Origin: an uncultured Bacilli bacterium
GTDB lineage: Bacteria > Bacillota_I > Bacilli_A > RF39 > UBA660
Assembly: GCA_947624475.1 (NCBI GenBank)
Contig: CANQKK010000038.1
Location: 1 to 7,533, forward strand
Direction of reading: 5' to 3'
Length of the DNA stretch: 7,533 nucleotides
Of the stretch, positions 1 to 6,156 are shown piece after piece. Made by a program: the position numbers and the translations under genes. A model generated the notes under the pieces. That model saw nothing but the letters and a program-made list of their open reading frames with translations. It had not been told where the DNA came from and made no database searches. Position 1 is the first letter of the stretch. Every line of letters begins with the position of its first letter.

Positions 1-420
1 GGCTCCGATCATTCCACCACCACTATTTGATATGGCACTTGGGCTTTTAAAGGTTACAAGTAAATTATTAAAGGTTTCAGTAATGATTTTAATTCCCTCT
101 TCAGTATTTAAGGTTATATACTTCATGTGAAGTAAAATTAAAAATCCAATGATAATTACAGCAAGTCCTAGCCATCTCGAATTTAAGAAATCTGGTACTT
201 TTCTTTTAACAATTAAGTATCCACCGAGAGCTAGAATAGCGACGAGAAGAAAAATGTAGATATTTCCTACGAGAAAAACGGCAAAAGAACGAATAAAATT
301 ACCGGCTGGTCCATACCCTCCGATTCCGATAATCGATGCTAAAATTAAAATAATTCCAACAACTTCATTACTATATTCAAACTTTTTCTTTTCTTCTTTT
401 TTTTGTTTTTTCTTTGCCAT
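1..420 (-). CDS. FtsK/SpoIIIE-family DNA translocase, N-terminal part (partial)
   Basis: This family forms a septal membrane channel and ATP-driven motor that pumps chromosomal DNA across the division or sporulation septum. Only the first 140 residues are in the window; the motor and gamma domains lie beyond base 1. The protein opens with a lysine-rich stretch (MAKKKQKKEEKKK), then hydrophobic segments at about residues 19-37, 46-71 and 82-101. It ends in SNSGGGMIGA, which resembles the start of the fourth membrane helix of the family. Order, spacing and the basic N-terminus match SpoIIIE/FtsK 4TM domains as I remember them. The ATG at 418-420 has AGAAGG at 429-434, 8 bases upstream, and a good promoter before it. 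I cannot decide between a vegetative FtsK and a sporulation SpoIIIE role, so no symbol is given. It marks the core-genome left edge of the accessory region. Confidence 0.85.
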   Translation of the reverse strand, partial: MAKKKQKKEEKKKFEYSNEVVGIILILASIIGIGGYGPAGNFIRSFAVFLVGNIYIFLLVAILALGGYLIVKRKVPDFLNSRWLGLAVIIIGFLILLHMKYITLNTEEGIKIITETFNNLLVTFKSPSAISNSGGGMIGA

Positions 421-444
421 AATATCAACCTTCTATTCGTATTA

Positions 445-473
445 ATTATATCATTTGTAAATTTAAAAGTAAA
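445..473 (-). promoter_or_regulatory. SigA-type promoter of the FtsK/SpoIIIE gene
   Basis: On the minus strand a -35 box TTTACT (468-473) is separated by exactly 17 bases from a perfect TATAAT (445-450). It lies about 25 bases before the ATG at 420, with AGAAGG in between. The gene is therefore probably transcribed on its own rather than from the DUF4186 operon upstream. Confidence 0.7.
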
Positions 474-507
474 GTTCTTGATAATTTTTTTTATAGTTAG
501 ACATTTC

Positions 508-861
508 TTATTCTAAATTTCTCTTTATATATCGCATAATAAGATTTACTATGTAGTTAATTTCTTCATCGGTAAGATTTCTCTCTTTATCAATATGATG
601 CCATTTAAAGAGACAATTTCGGCAACAAGTTGCCGTAGCGTGCATGGCTATAAAGACAGGATGATTTTTCATTGGAGTCTGGCGTCCATCATTTAAAATA
701 TTCTCGGGAGCAAGTCTTGTTTTTATGATATCTTCGGCCTGCTCTTCGATTTTGTCTAATCCTTTTTTTCTAATATACTCTACCTCTTTATTTCGAAGAG
801 TAAATTTACTTCGAAAAGGTGATGTGGATAGTTTTAAGAGCATAATATCGATGTCGTCCAT
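508..861 (-). CDS. DUF4186 family protein
   Basis: A 117-residue protein that I recognise as DUF4186, a family of about this length with no established function. Family hallmarks seen are APENILNDGRQTPMKNHPVF (residues 51-70) and the Cys/His block HATATCCRNC followed by KWHH (residues 74-89). H74, C79, C80, C83 and H88/H89 would suit metal binding, which is inference. No membrane segment or signal peptide is visible, so it is probably cytoplasmic. Its ATG overlaps the stop of the DUF5131 gene by one base (TAATG on the minus strand), implying translational coupling and a shared promoter upstream of 1736. GGAAAG lies about 11 bases before the start, a weak site that also favours coupling. Because the pair is translated together, the two proteins probably work in one pathway. 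No clear terminator is visible between it and the FtsK promoter. Confidence 0.85.
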   Translation of the reverse strand: MDDIDIMLLKLSTSPFRSKFTLRNKEVEYIRKKGLDKIEEQAEDIIKTRLAPENILNDGRQTPMKNHPVFIAMHATATCCRNCLFKWHHIDKERNLTDEEINYIVNLIMRYIKRNLE

Positions 862-1736
862 TACTTATCACACTTTCCGCAGTTAGAGCAACCATTACAA
901 ATAAGCCTGCTACCGCACGTTTGGCATCTTTCTCTAAATTTCTTTTTATATAGTTGGTTTGTTTTTAAGAGATTTCCGAATGGATCATATAATTTAAAAT
1001 CAATATCTTTTCCTTTATAATTCATTTTGGAGAGATGAGCCATTTTACTTTGTACTTCCTTATTTGAAATAGTATACAACCTACCATCTTTTAAAAATTT
1101 TGTCCCTGTTTCGATAAAGCAAAAAGTAATATTATATTTTTCGCATTCGCTACGCAGTTTCTTTATCCAATCGAAATTGCAAACTCTAGTACCACCGTAG
1201 TTTTCTCCGCCTACTACAACCTGCTCTATCTGGCCGGTCTTAAGATATTTTTCGAGAGAGATTTCACTAATTATCGGAGCGCACATAATTCCTTTATGCT
1301 TAAATGGTAATTTTAATAAGATAGGAACCCTCTCTTCGGCTCTTTTTTGGTTTTCACACGTAACGTTGAAAAAGACGTTCTCATAGCCATCATTCCAGTC
1401 ATCTGGTAAATTATCTATTACCCGCTCCGGTCTTTTAGTCAAAAGAAAAAAGATAACATCGCTTCTTTTTTTGATGATTTGCCATGCTTCTTCGCGCCAC
1501 GCATCAGCCTCTTTGAGAAAGAAATCTGAATTCATACAGACGCGAAGTTGCTCTCCCATTTTTATTTTATACATTCCTTTTCGATCTTTCGAAAGAGGAT
1601 AATTAAAATTTTTTGTTTTATATATGATACTGCCATCTTTATCTGCTCTTACTTTATCTAAATAATACATATAACAGTTTTTACATCCTTCACTTATCTT
1701 TTTGCAACCGTGCCAAGGATTCCATATATCGTGCAT
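861..1736 (-). CDS. DUF5131 (phage Gp37/Gp68-like) protein with N-terminal three-Cys motif and Cys-rich tail
   Basis: A 291-residue protein of the DUF5131 family, first known from phage Gp37/Gp68 and thought to be radical-SAM-like; no substrate is established. The N-terminus has WNPWHGC then C-x2-C, giving C11-x6-C18-x2-C21, the presumed iron-sulfur ligands. Later family motifs are LLTKRPERV, FFNVTCENQKRAEERVPIL, VVVGGENYGG and FDWIKKLRSEC, which fit a TIM-barrel-like fold. The last 21 residues hold six cysteines at 271, 274, 280, 283, 286 and 289. That arrangement looks like a zinc ribbon or second cluster and is not something I associate with the typical family member. The ATG at 1734-1736 has GGAAGTGA just upstream. 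The gene is first in a two-gene operon with DUF4186, under a strong promoter with a palindrome over its -10 box. It may have come with phage or other mobile DNA. Confidence 0.85.
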   Translation of the reverse strand: MHDIWNPWHGCKKISEGCKNCYMYYLDKVRADKDGSIIYKTKNFNYPLSKDRKGMYKIKMGEQLRVCMNSDFFLKEADAWREEAWQIIKKRSDVIFFLLTKRPERVIDNLPDDWNDGYENVFFNVTCENQKRAEERVPILLKLPFKHKGIMCAPIISEISLEKYLKTGQIEQVVVGGENYGGTRVCNFDWIKKLRSECEKYNITFCFIETGTKFLKDGRLYTISNKEVQSKMAHLSKMNYKGKDIDFKLYDPFGNLLKTNQLYKKKFRERCQTCGSRLICNGCSNCGKCDK

Positions 1737-1751
1737 CGTATCACTTCCATA

Positions 1752-1771
1752 CTTCTACTTATAAGTATAAG
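1752..1771. promoter_or_regulatory. Near-perfect 20-bp palindrome over the -10 box (candidate operator)
   Basis: Positions 1756-1767 form the perfect 12-bp palindrome TACTTATAAGTA. After one mismatched pair the symmetry continues for three more pairs (CTT at 1752-1754 with AAG at 1769-1771). The site covers the -10 box and the probable transcription start of the DUF5131 operon, where a repressor would block initiation. AT-rich DNA makes short palindromes common, so this is a candidate only. Confidence 0.4.
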
Positions 1772-1792
1772 ATATGATTTTTATGTTGTCAA
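1764..1792 (-). promoter_or_regulatory. Promoter of the DUF5131-DUF4186 operon
   Basis: On the minus strand a perfect TTGACA (1787-1792) is followed after 17 bases by TATACT (1764-1769). The start codon at 1736 lies about 28 bases downstream, with GGAAGTGA (1741-1748) as ribosome binding site. This is the strongest vegetative promoter in the window. Confidence 0.75.
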
Positions 1793-1837
1793 TATTTTAT
1801 CAAACATTTGTTTTGGCTTTTATATACTGATTATTAA

Positions 1838-1895
1838 AAAAATGGGTAATTTGATGCTCGCTCTAAATGTGCTATTTCAAACGTATCCATTTTTT
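1838..1895. terminator. Imperfect AT-rich inverted repeat downstream of the orphan acidic gene (possible terminator)
   Basis: AAAAAATGGGTA (1838-1849) is repeated as its near reverse complement TATCCATTTTTT (1884-1895), with further partial pairing inward and a loop of about 20 bases. On the minus strand it follows the stop at 1905 and runs out into T residues, as an intrinsic terminator would. The stem is AT-rich and imperfect, so it is weak evidence. Confidence 0.3.
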
Positions 1896-1904
1896 AATTA
1901 ATAT

Positions 1905-3299
1905 TTAATTTGATAATGTTTTTCTTTTTATTTTACTTATATCTTTTTCAAAGACAATATTTGAATAAACTGTAAAATATTTATGATTTTTGTTTCTTAT
2001 AAAAATTTCTTCTATTTCTCGATCTTTGGTAAAATAATAGTAGGTCGATATAAATATAAGTTTCTTGATAGTATTTTGGTCTTCTTCGATATTAAATATT
2101 TCTTCTGTCATATACCTAACTTCATTTTCGTAATAGATAAACTCATCCTTTTTAAAAGTTAATTCTCGGGATTTTTCGAGTTCTTTTTGGAATTTATCTT
2201 CTTCATATAGACATAAATCAAAATCATCAATAGCGTATAATAGTCTGTATCTAGCCTCTACTAAAGATTTATCGTAACCATAGTGTTTCATATAATTATC
2301 TAATTTATCAAGATATTCAAGATAAAATGCTAAGTCGATTTCCTCAGATAGGAATACTTCACTCTCATCTTCTTCAAATTCTTCTTGAAGTTCATATCCT
2401 TCGCCATCTAAATAAATATCTTCTTCATCTTCTTCATCTTCTTCTTCATAATCGACATCTATTTCGAAAGTATCATCAGGATTACCGTAATATATACTAT
2501 TGATGGTATTACACAACTTTTCATGGTTTATTTTTTCATCACCAAAAATAGCATATTGGTAAATATCGTAAATTTTTTCATCAATATCAGCACGCGGATC
2601 TTCATAGGGAGAAATATAATATTTACTTTTTTCGTACCTTTGAAGATCGATAGGGAATTTTTGATATTCATAATATTTTATACCCATTTTTTGTTCTGCT
2701 TCAATAGCATATGTCTCCGTTACATAAAGAGGTTTTTGATTTAAGTTTACATAAAATAATCCTCTTATTAGTAATAATTTTTTAATTTCCTCTTTAATTT
2801 TACCCACATTTTCTTTTTTACTAAGTCTTTGATATTCTGTTTCTAATTCTTCCTCTACTTCGAGATATTTTTTTAGTAGTTTTCGAACTTTATCTATTTT
2901 TAAGCATTCTAGTAGTGGAAGATTACTACTACAGATTTCAAAGATATCATCTATATTTTGCTCTTTTTTCAAATCATTTGCTATGATAATAATGTCATAA
3001 TAGGTAGCATCTTCCTGTAATTTTAATGTATTATCTTCGAGAATAAAATAATTACTATATTTTTCTAAGAAGTTAGGAAGATTATCGCTATTGTGAATTA
3101 CTACTTTAATTTTTCTTTGATTATCATCAATTTCTTTGCCGGATTTAATTTTACTATCTAAATAATTTAATACCTCTTTTAGCATAATACTATGATATTT
3201 TTTTAATGTATCTATTTTGACACTTCTTTTCTCACCATACTTTATAAGTTTACTAAATGCTAATAAATTAATATAACTATATGGATAATTTAAATTCAT
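1905..3299 (-). CDS. Orphan acidic hypothetical protein, 464 aa
   Basis: I do not recognise a family. The reading frame can be opened at a GTG (3309-3311), but that codon lies inside the Shine-Dalgarno sequence GAGGTGA (3308-3314). The ATG at 3297-3299, 8 bases downstream, is therefore the likely start, giving 464 residues. The product is highly charged and rich in Glu, Asp, Lys, Ile and Tyr, with no signal peptide or membrane helix. Residues of about 135-180 look helical and possibly coiled-coil. An extremely acidic stretch at about 280-321 (YEEEDEEDEEDIYLDGEGY and following) is followed by a Tyr/Leu-rich C-terminal half with a basic end (SKIKRKTLSN). It has its own promoter and is a single-gene unit. 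Position next to phage relics and lack of recognisable relatives suggest an accessory gene. The acidic stretch could mimic DNA or bind a basic partner, which is speculation. Confidence 0.75.
   Translation of the reverse strand: MNLNYPYSYINLLAFSKLIKYGEKRSVKIDTLKKYHSIMLKEVLNYLDSKIKSGKEIDDNQRKIKVVIHNSDNLPNFLEKYSNYFILEDNTLKLQEDATYYDIIIIANDLKKEQNIDDIFEICSSNLPLLECLKIDKVRKLLKKYLEVEEELETEYQRLSKKENVGKIKEEIKKLLLIRGLFYVNLNQKPLYVTETYAIEAEQKMGIKYYEYQKFPIDLQRYEKSKYYISPYEDPRADIDEKIYDIYQYAIFGDEKINHEKLCNTINSIYYGNPDDTFEIDVDYEEEDEEDEEDIYLDGEGYELQEEFEEDESEVFLSEEIDLAFYLEYLDKLDNYMKHYGYDKSLVEARYRLLYAIDDFDLCLYEEDKFQKELEKSRELTFKKDEFIYYENEVRYMTEEIFNIEEDQNTIKKLIFISTYYYFTKDREIEEIFIRNKNHKYFTVYSNIVFEKDISKIKRKTLSN
2418..2449 (-). 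repeat. 9-bp in-frame tandem repeat coding the acidic stretch
   Basis: On the plus strand the unit ATCTTCTTC occurs about three times in a row and then decays into TTC triplets. On the minus strand it encodes repeated Glu-Glu-Asp. Since the unit is a multiple of three, copy-number change would alter the length of the acidic stretch without breaking the frame. Confidence 0.6.
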
Positions 3300-3307
3300 C
3301 TTATCTT

Positions 3308-3314
3308 TCACCTC
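3308..3314 (-). promoter_or_regulatory. Ribosome binding site that decides the start of the orphan acidic gene
   Basis: GAGGTGA on the minus strand is close to the ideal anti-16S match and sits 8 bases before the ATG at 3299. The alternative GTG start is part of this site and cannot plausibly be used. Confidence 0.75.
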
Positions 3315-3533
3315 ATCATTTATATATAATACTTGAAAATAGATAATTTGTAAATACTTTTTTAATTTTATTACTTATTCTTATTATCTTTTTATTAATA
3401 GTCTTACTTTCATATTTGTTAAATAATCCTATATTACATAATCAAGGCTTTTTAATGTTTCTTTTATTTTATTAAATATACGATTTGGATACAAGTTAGG
3501 ATTGATAGATAAACTTTTTCTAAATTGTCATAA
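3312..3533. other. Intergenic stretch with a possible coding remnant
   Basis: This stretch lies between the orphan acidic gene and the KilA-N relic. Apart from the promoter near its left end I see no gene. On the minus strand, about 3429-3530 reads without a stop as a short tail (RKSLSINPNLYPNRIFNK, then IKETLKSLDYVI, stop TAG at 3429-3431). It could be the worn C-terminus of the KilA-N protein in another frame or of a lost gene. I cannot identify it. Confidence 0.3.
3326..3354 (-). promoter_or_regulatory. Promoter of the orphan acidic gene
   Basis: On the minus strand TTTACA (3349-3354) and TATTAT (3326-3331) are separated by 17 bases, about 27 bases before the ATG at 3299. Both boxes are near consensus, though the background is AT-rich. 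Confidence 0.55.
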
Positions 3534-4384
3534 CTATTTAGTACCGATTAATTTTTTATTTAAATTTTCTAGTTCTTTTATAGATTTATCATTTTCTAAG
3601 ATTTTCATTTACCTAATAGCAGAATTATTAAGTTTTGCTAATCTTTCTCTTTGGGGTATGCCATCATTAATAAGTTTAGAATTCGTATTTTCTAAATTAT
3701 ATAAAATGAGTAAATGTCTTAAATCTGTATAATCGCGAATATTTCCTTCAAGATTAAGATTTTTATCGTGCCATTCTTTCAAAGTCACACCGAATAAAGC
3801 GACATTTAAAACGTCAGCTTCTTTGGCGTATACATATTGTTTTTGCTTTTCGGTTAACCTAGGAACAATATTTTCTTTAATTGAATCGGTATGAATATGA
3901 TAATTAGATTTTGCATTCTACTAGCGGTCCAATCAACTTTGTATTGATATGCTTCGTTTCTTTTTAATCTTTCAAACTCTTGTATAACATATAATTTAAA
4001 TTCTGGAGAAAGCCAACTTGCAAATACTAATGCTATATCACTACAAGTATATGTTCTCCTATTATTACCTGATTTAAATATTATTTCCGATTGCATTGAT
4101 TTCTTTAATCCATTTTTGATGTGATATCTTAAATTTATTACTACCAGCTTCGTTTTTAAAGGTGCCTAATTCGGCACCTTAAAATTTTCGTTATGTAATT
4201 TTTTCCACAATCCTAAATAAGCGATAACATCTTTATTACGCATCCAGTTTTGAATAGGGTATCTTGGATCATCTTCATCAGCATATCTATCTAAGTCAGT
4301 GAGAAAAATATATTCTTTATTTCCTATTCTCATAACATTAATTTTATTATTATTCACATTTAATTTAAAAAGTTCGAGTAACAA
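3534..4384 (-). pseudogene. KilA-N domain protein, broken by frameshifts and a stop
   Basis: KilA-N proteins are phage and mobile-element DNA-binding proteins, often linked to antirepression. Four pieces in different frames add up to about 280 residues of one. The N-terminal piece has MRIGNKEYIFLTDLDRY and IQNWMRNKDVIAYLGLW (stop at 4166-4168). The second frame reads GTFKNEAGSNKFKISHQKW, the third CSDIALVFASWLSPEFKLYV and IQEFERLKR. The fourth reads SNYHIHTDSIKENIV then ALFGVTLKEW and later RERLAKLNNSAIR. Frame changes fall near 4175-4182, about 4085 and about 3912. An in-frame TAA at 3609-3611 interrupts the end, followed by MKILENDKSI to a TAG at 3534-3536. No normal ATG precedes the N-terminus; the open frame starts at a TTG inside a 25-bp repeat shared with the tRNA-Thr flank. 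The true 5' end may have been cut off by recombination. Certainly not one functional protein. Confidence 0.85.
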
Positions 4385-4395
4385 TCAATTTGGTG
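4371..4395. repeat. 25-bp direct repeat, copy 1 (putative att-like site)
   Basis: AGTTCGAGTAACAATCAAT followed by TTGGTG matches positions 6986-7010 at 24 of 25 bases; the one difference is T or C at base 20. Copy 2 overlaps the 3' end of tRNA-Thr including its CCA. Copy 1 sits at the 5' edge of the KilA-N relic. Same orientation and tRNA-end location are typical of integrase att sites. Confidence 0.55.
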
Positions 4396-4483
4396 TGAGT
4401 GTAGAGGTTATTTACAACTTTTTGGTGATGTTTTTGAAGAGTACTTATTTTTATATATCTTTATATTTCCTATGCTTTTTCGA

Positions 4484-4513
4484 TTACAATATGTTCTATA
4501 TTCTCATATCTTA
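4484..4513 (+). promoter_or_regulatory. Candidate promoter of the collagen-like gene
   Basis: Two readings overlap. A sporulation-type reading is ACA (4486-4488), 16 bases, then CATATCTTA (4505-4513), which fits the CATAnnnTA consensus of SigK. A vegetative reading is TTACAA (4484-4489), 17 bases, then TATCTT. Either would give a very short leader of about 15 bases before the ATG at 4534. The stretch 4396-4533 is otherwise featureless and AT-rich, so chance matches are likely. Confidence 0.3.
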
Positions 4514-4533
4514 TATTAGAAAGGAAAATAATC

Positions 4534-5913
4534 ATGGATAAATGTTATAAAAATAAGTTCGAAAACTATCAGCGAAAATGCTGTCCACCACCTTTTTCAC
4601 AAATGATTGCTATGCCCGGACCAACCGGGCCAACCGGGCCAGAGGGCAAAGGAATTAATATTTTAGGTTCTTATGAAAATTTAGAAGAATTACTAACTCA
4701 TGCACCAACTGGTAATATTGGCGATGCTTATATCGTCGACGATGATTTATATATATGGTCTGAAACTGCAAATAATTGGCAAAATATCGGATCTTTTCGC
4801 GGACCAAAAGGTGATACGGGACCCCAAGGACCCGCAGGGATCCAGGGTGAAATGGGGCTTCAAGGCGAGCGAGGTCCACAAGGTGAGCAAGGTATTCCCG
4901 GAATTCAGGGTATTCCAGGAGTTCAAGGACCAATAGGACCGGAAGGCCCACGTGGCATCCCAGGGCCCGCTGGTCCCGAAGGAACCCCCGGAACAAGTGT
5001 TACTATTCTTGGTTCTTTTAATTCTTTCGAAGATCTACAAAGAGAGCAACCGGAGGGTCTTCCCGGAGAGAGTTATCTTGTCGGAGATAATTTATATGTC
5101 TGGTCAAAGACAGAAAATAATTGGGTCGACGTAGGTGTTATCAGAGGTCCACAAGGTCCTGCTGGCCCCGAGGGACCACCTGGTATCCAGGGTGAGCAAG
5201 GAATCCCTGGAGTTCCCGGAGAACAAGGTATCCAAGGGATTCAAGGACCACCTGGACAGCAAGGTATTCAAGGGATTCCTGGTCCCCAAGGACCCGAAGG
5301 ACCCCAGGGAAAGCAGGGATCTGAAGGTCCCGTAGGTCCACCTGGCGAACCTGGACCTAAAGGAGATCCCGGTCCTCAAGGGCCTCCAGGAGTTCCTGGT
5401 CCCGATGGTCCACCGGGACCTCTCGAAATACCAGCAGCCTACTTTGTTACTTTTAACGAAGGATTCCCCCAAGGTGGTCTTCCAGTTCCATCTAATACGC
5501 GAATACCTATCGATATAAAAATTTCTGATATAAATGACGATTTCATTTTAAATACTGACGATAAAACAATTACAATCGTCCATAGTGGTATTTATCTTAT
5601 TAATTATACTATTGAAGCCCGCGTAGCCAATTCGACCCTTTTTAACGAAGATTTTGATATTATTTCTGTCGGTTTTAGAAAAGTCGATGAAGAAACTGTC
5701 TACGCTGGAGCCAGTGTATGGAATGACTTACAACCTGGAATTGCCGTCGTAGCAAGGGGAATCGTCTCGACAACCTTAGATAATGAAGTCTTTGAAATTG
5801 TCAATTTAGGTCTAAATACTATTTATTTAAATAGTCCCAATATTAAACTTATTTATTCCGAATCTTCATTTGTTAATCCTGTACTATCACTTACCATTCA
5901 AAGATTAAGATAA
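4534..5913 (+). CDS. Collagen-like surface or fibre protein with two non-collagen inserts and C-terminal beta domain
   Basis: A 459-residue protein expected to trimerise through Gly-X-Y repeats. Residues 1-27 are Cys- and Pro-containing (C4, C16, C17) with no signal peptide. A short triplet run begins near 28 (GPTGPTGPEG). Non-collagen insert A is at about 39-89 (ILGSYENLEEL, then DAYIVDDDLYIWS and NNWQNIGSF), and a collagen tract follows at about 90-153. Insert B at about 155-204 (ILGSFNSFEDL, SYLVGDNLYVWS, NNWVDVGVI) is a diverged copy of A. The longest tract is 205-296. Residues 300-459 lack triplets and look beta-rich (TITIVHSGIYLINYTIEARV), like C1q/TNF-type caps of exosporium BclA-type or phage fibre proteins. 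AAAGGA at 4520-4525 is 8 bases before the ATG. It is the only clear plus-strand gene here. Lack of a Sec signal fits a spore-coat or virion protein better than a secreted adhesin. Its higher GC is explained by Gly/Pro codons. Confidence 0.9.
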   Translation: MDKCYKNKFENYQRKCCPPPFSQMIAMPGPTGPTGPEGKGINILGSYENLEELLTHAPTGNIGDAYIVDDDLYIWSETANNWQNIGSFRGPKGDTGPQGPAGIQGEMGLQGERGPQGEQGIPGIQGIPGVQGPIGPEGPRGIPGPAGPEGTPGTSVTILGSFNSFEDLQREQPEGLPGESYLVGDNLYVWSKTENNWVDVGVIRGPQGPAGPEGPPGIQGEQGIPGVPGEQGIQGIQGPPGQQGIQGIPGPQGPEGPQGKQGSEGPVGPPGEPGPKGDPGPQGPPGVPGPDGPPGPLEIPAAYFVTFNEGFPQGGLPVPSNTRIPIDIKISDINDDFILNTDDKTITIVHSGIYLINYTIEARVANSTLFNEDFDIISVGFRKVDEETVYAGASVWNDLQPGIAVVARGIVSTTLDNEVFEIVNLGLNTIYLNSPNIKLIYSESSFVNPVLSLTIQRLR

Positions 5914-5938
5914 AAAATGAATGAAACTTCGTTGAAGT

Positions 5939-6087
5939 TGTCAATAAAAGTAAGCACTAAAAAAGTGGTTATTTAAAACCTAGTTGGGTTTGATATTCAA
6001 CTGGGTTTTTATGTTGAAGGGCGTATGACGTTCTAAAATTATTATTCCATACAATATGAGAGTTTCGGAAAAATTTTTGATGGTATT
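5939..6087 (-). mobile_element. 3' remnant of an IS3-family insertion sequence
   Basis: On the minus strand, 5969-6087 reads as about 38 residues ending FRTSYALQHKNPVEYQTQLG-FK and a TAA (5969-5971). This resembles the C-terminal end of IS3/IS150-group OrfB transposases (the R..YAL..KNP.EY region); the DDE catalytic core is absent. Beyond the stop, TGTCAATAAAAGTAAGCAC starts at 5939 and looks like the TG-starting terminal inverted repeat. The left part of the element is missing and an in-frame TAA near 6088 closes the remnant upstream, so it is dead. It begins 26 bases after the collagen-like gene stop. Confidence 0.65.
5975..6010. terminator. Hairpin with A and T tails after the collagen-like gene (possible bidirectional terminator)
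   Basis: AAAACCTAGTTG (5975-5986) pairs with CAACTGGGTTTT (5998-6009) as a 12-bp stem with one G-T pair and an 11-base loop, ending in a T run. It lies in the IS remnant, where it also codes the transposase tail. It could terminate the collagen-like transcript and, on the other strand, transcripts from the right. Confidence 0.4.
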
Positions 6088-6108
6088 TGGAAGAAATTAT
6101 TTATAAAA

Positions 6109-6139
6109 ATAAAAAAGAGGCTATAGAGTTACCGCTCTT
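6109..6139 (-). terminator. Candidate terminator of the PBECR-like gene
   Basis: On the minus strand AAGAG (6135-6139) pairs with CTCTT (6115-6119), with further GG/CC pairing inside, followed by a T-rich run. It falls 18 bases after the stop at 6157, the right place to end transcription of this gene. Confidence 0.45.
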
Positions 6140-6156
6140 GATAAATATATAGACTT

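Noticed and set aside
1710..1901. Plus-strand 63-codon frame between the DUF5131 gene and the acidic gene
   Set aside because: It overlaps the well-supported minus-strand promoter and palindrome, lacks a ribosome site, and has no recognisable motif.
3502..3732. Plus-strand frame of 76 codons
   Set aside because: It is the complement of the KilA-N remnant, which has real family motifs; composition is AT-driven and no ribosome site is present.
4160..4180. Perfect 8-bp inverted repeat AAGGTGCC/GGCACCTT, containing ATTCGGCACC like the tRNA-Thr 3' end
   Set aside because: It lies inside the KilA-N coding remnant where Gly-Ala-Glu-Leu-Gly-Thr codons explain it; the tRNA-like match is 10 bases in the other orientation and has no cloverleaf around it.
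4655..5472. Several open frames on both strands inside the collagen-like gene
   Set aside because: The Gly-X-Y repeat keeps all six frames open; they are shadows of the real frame.
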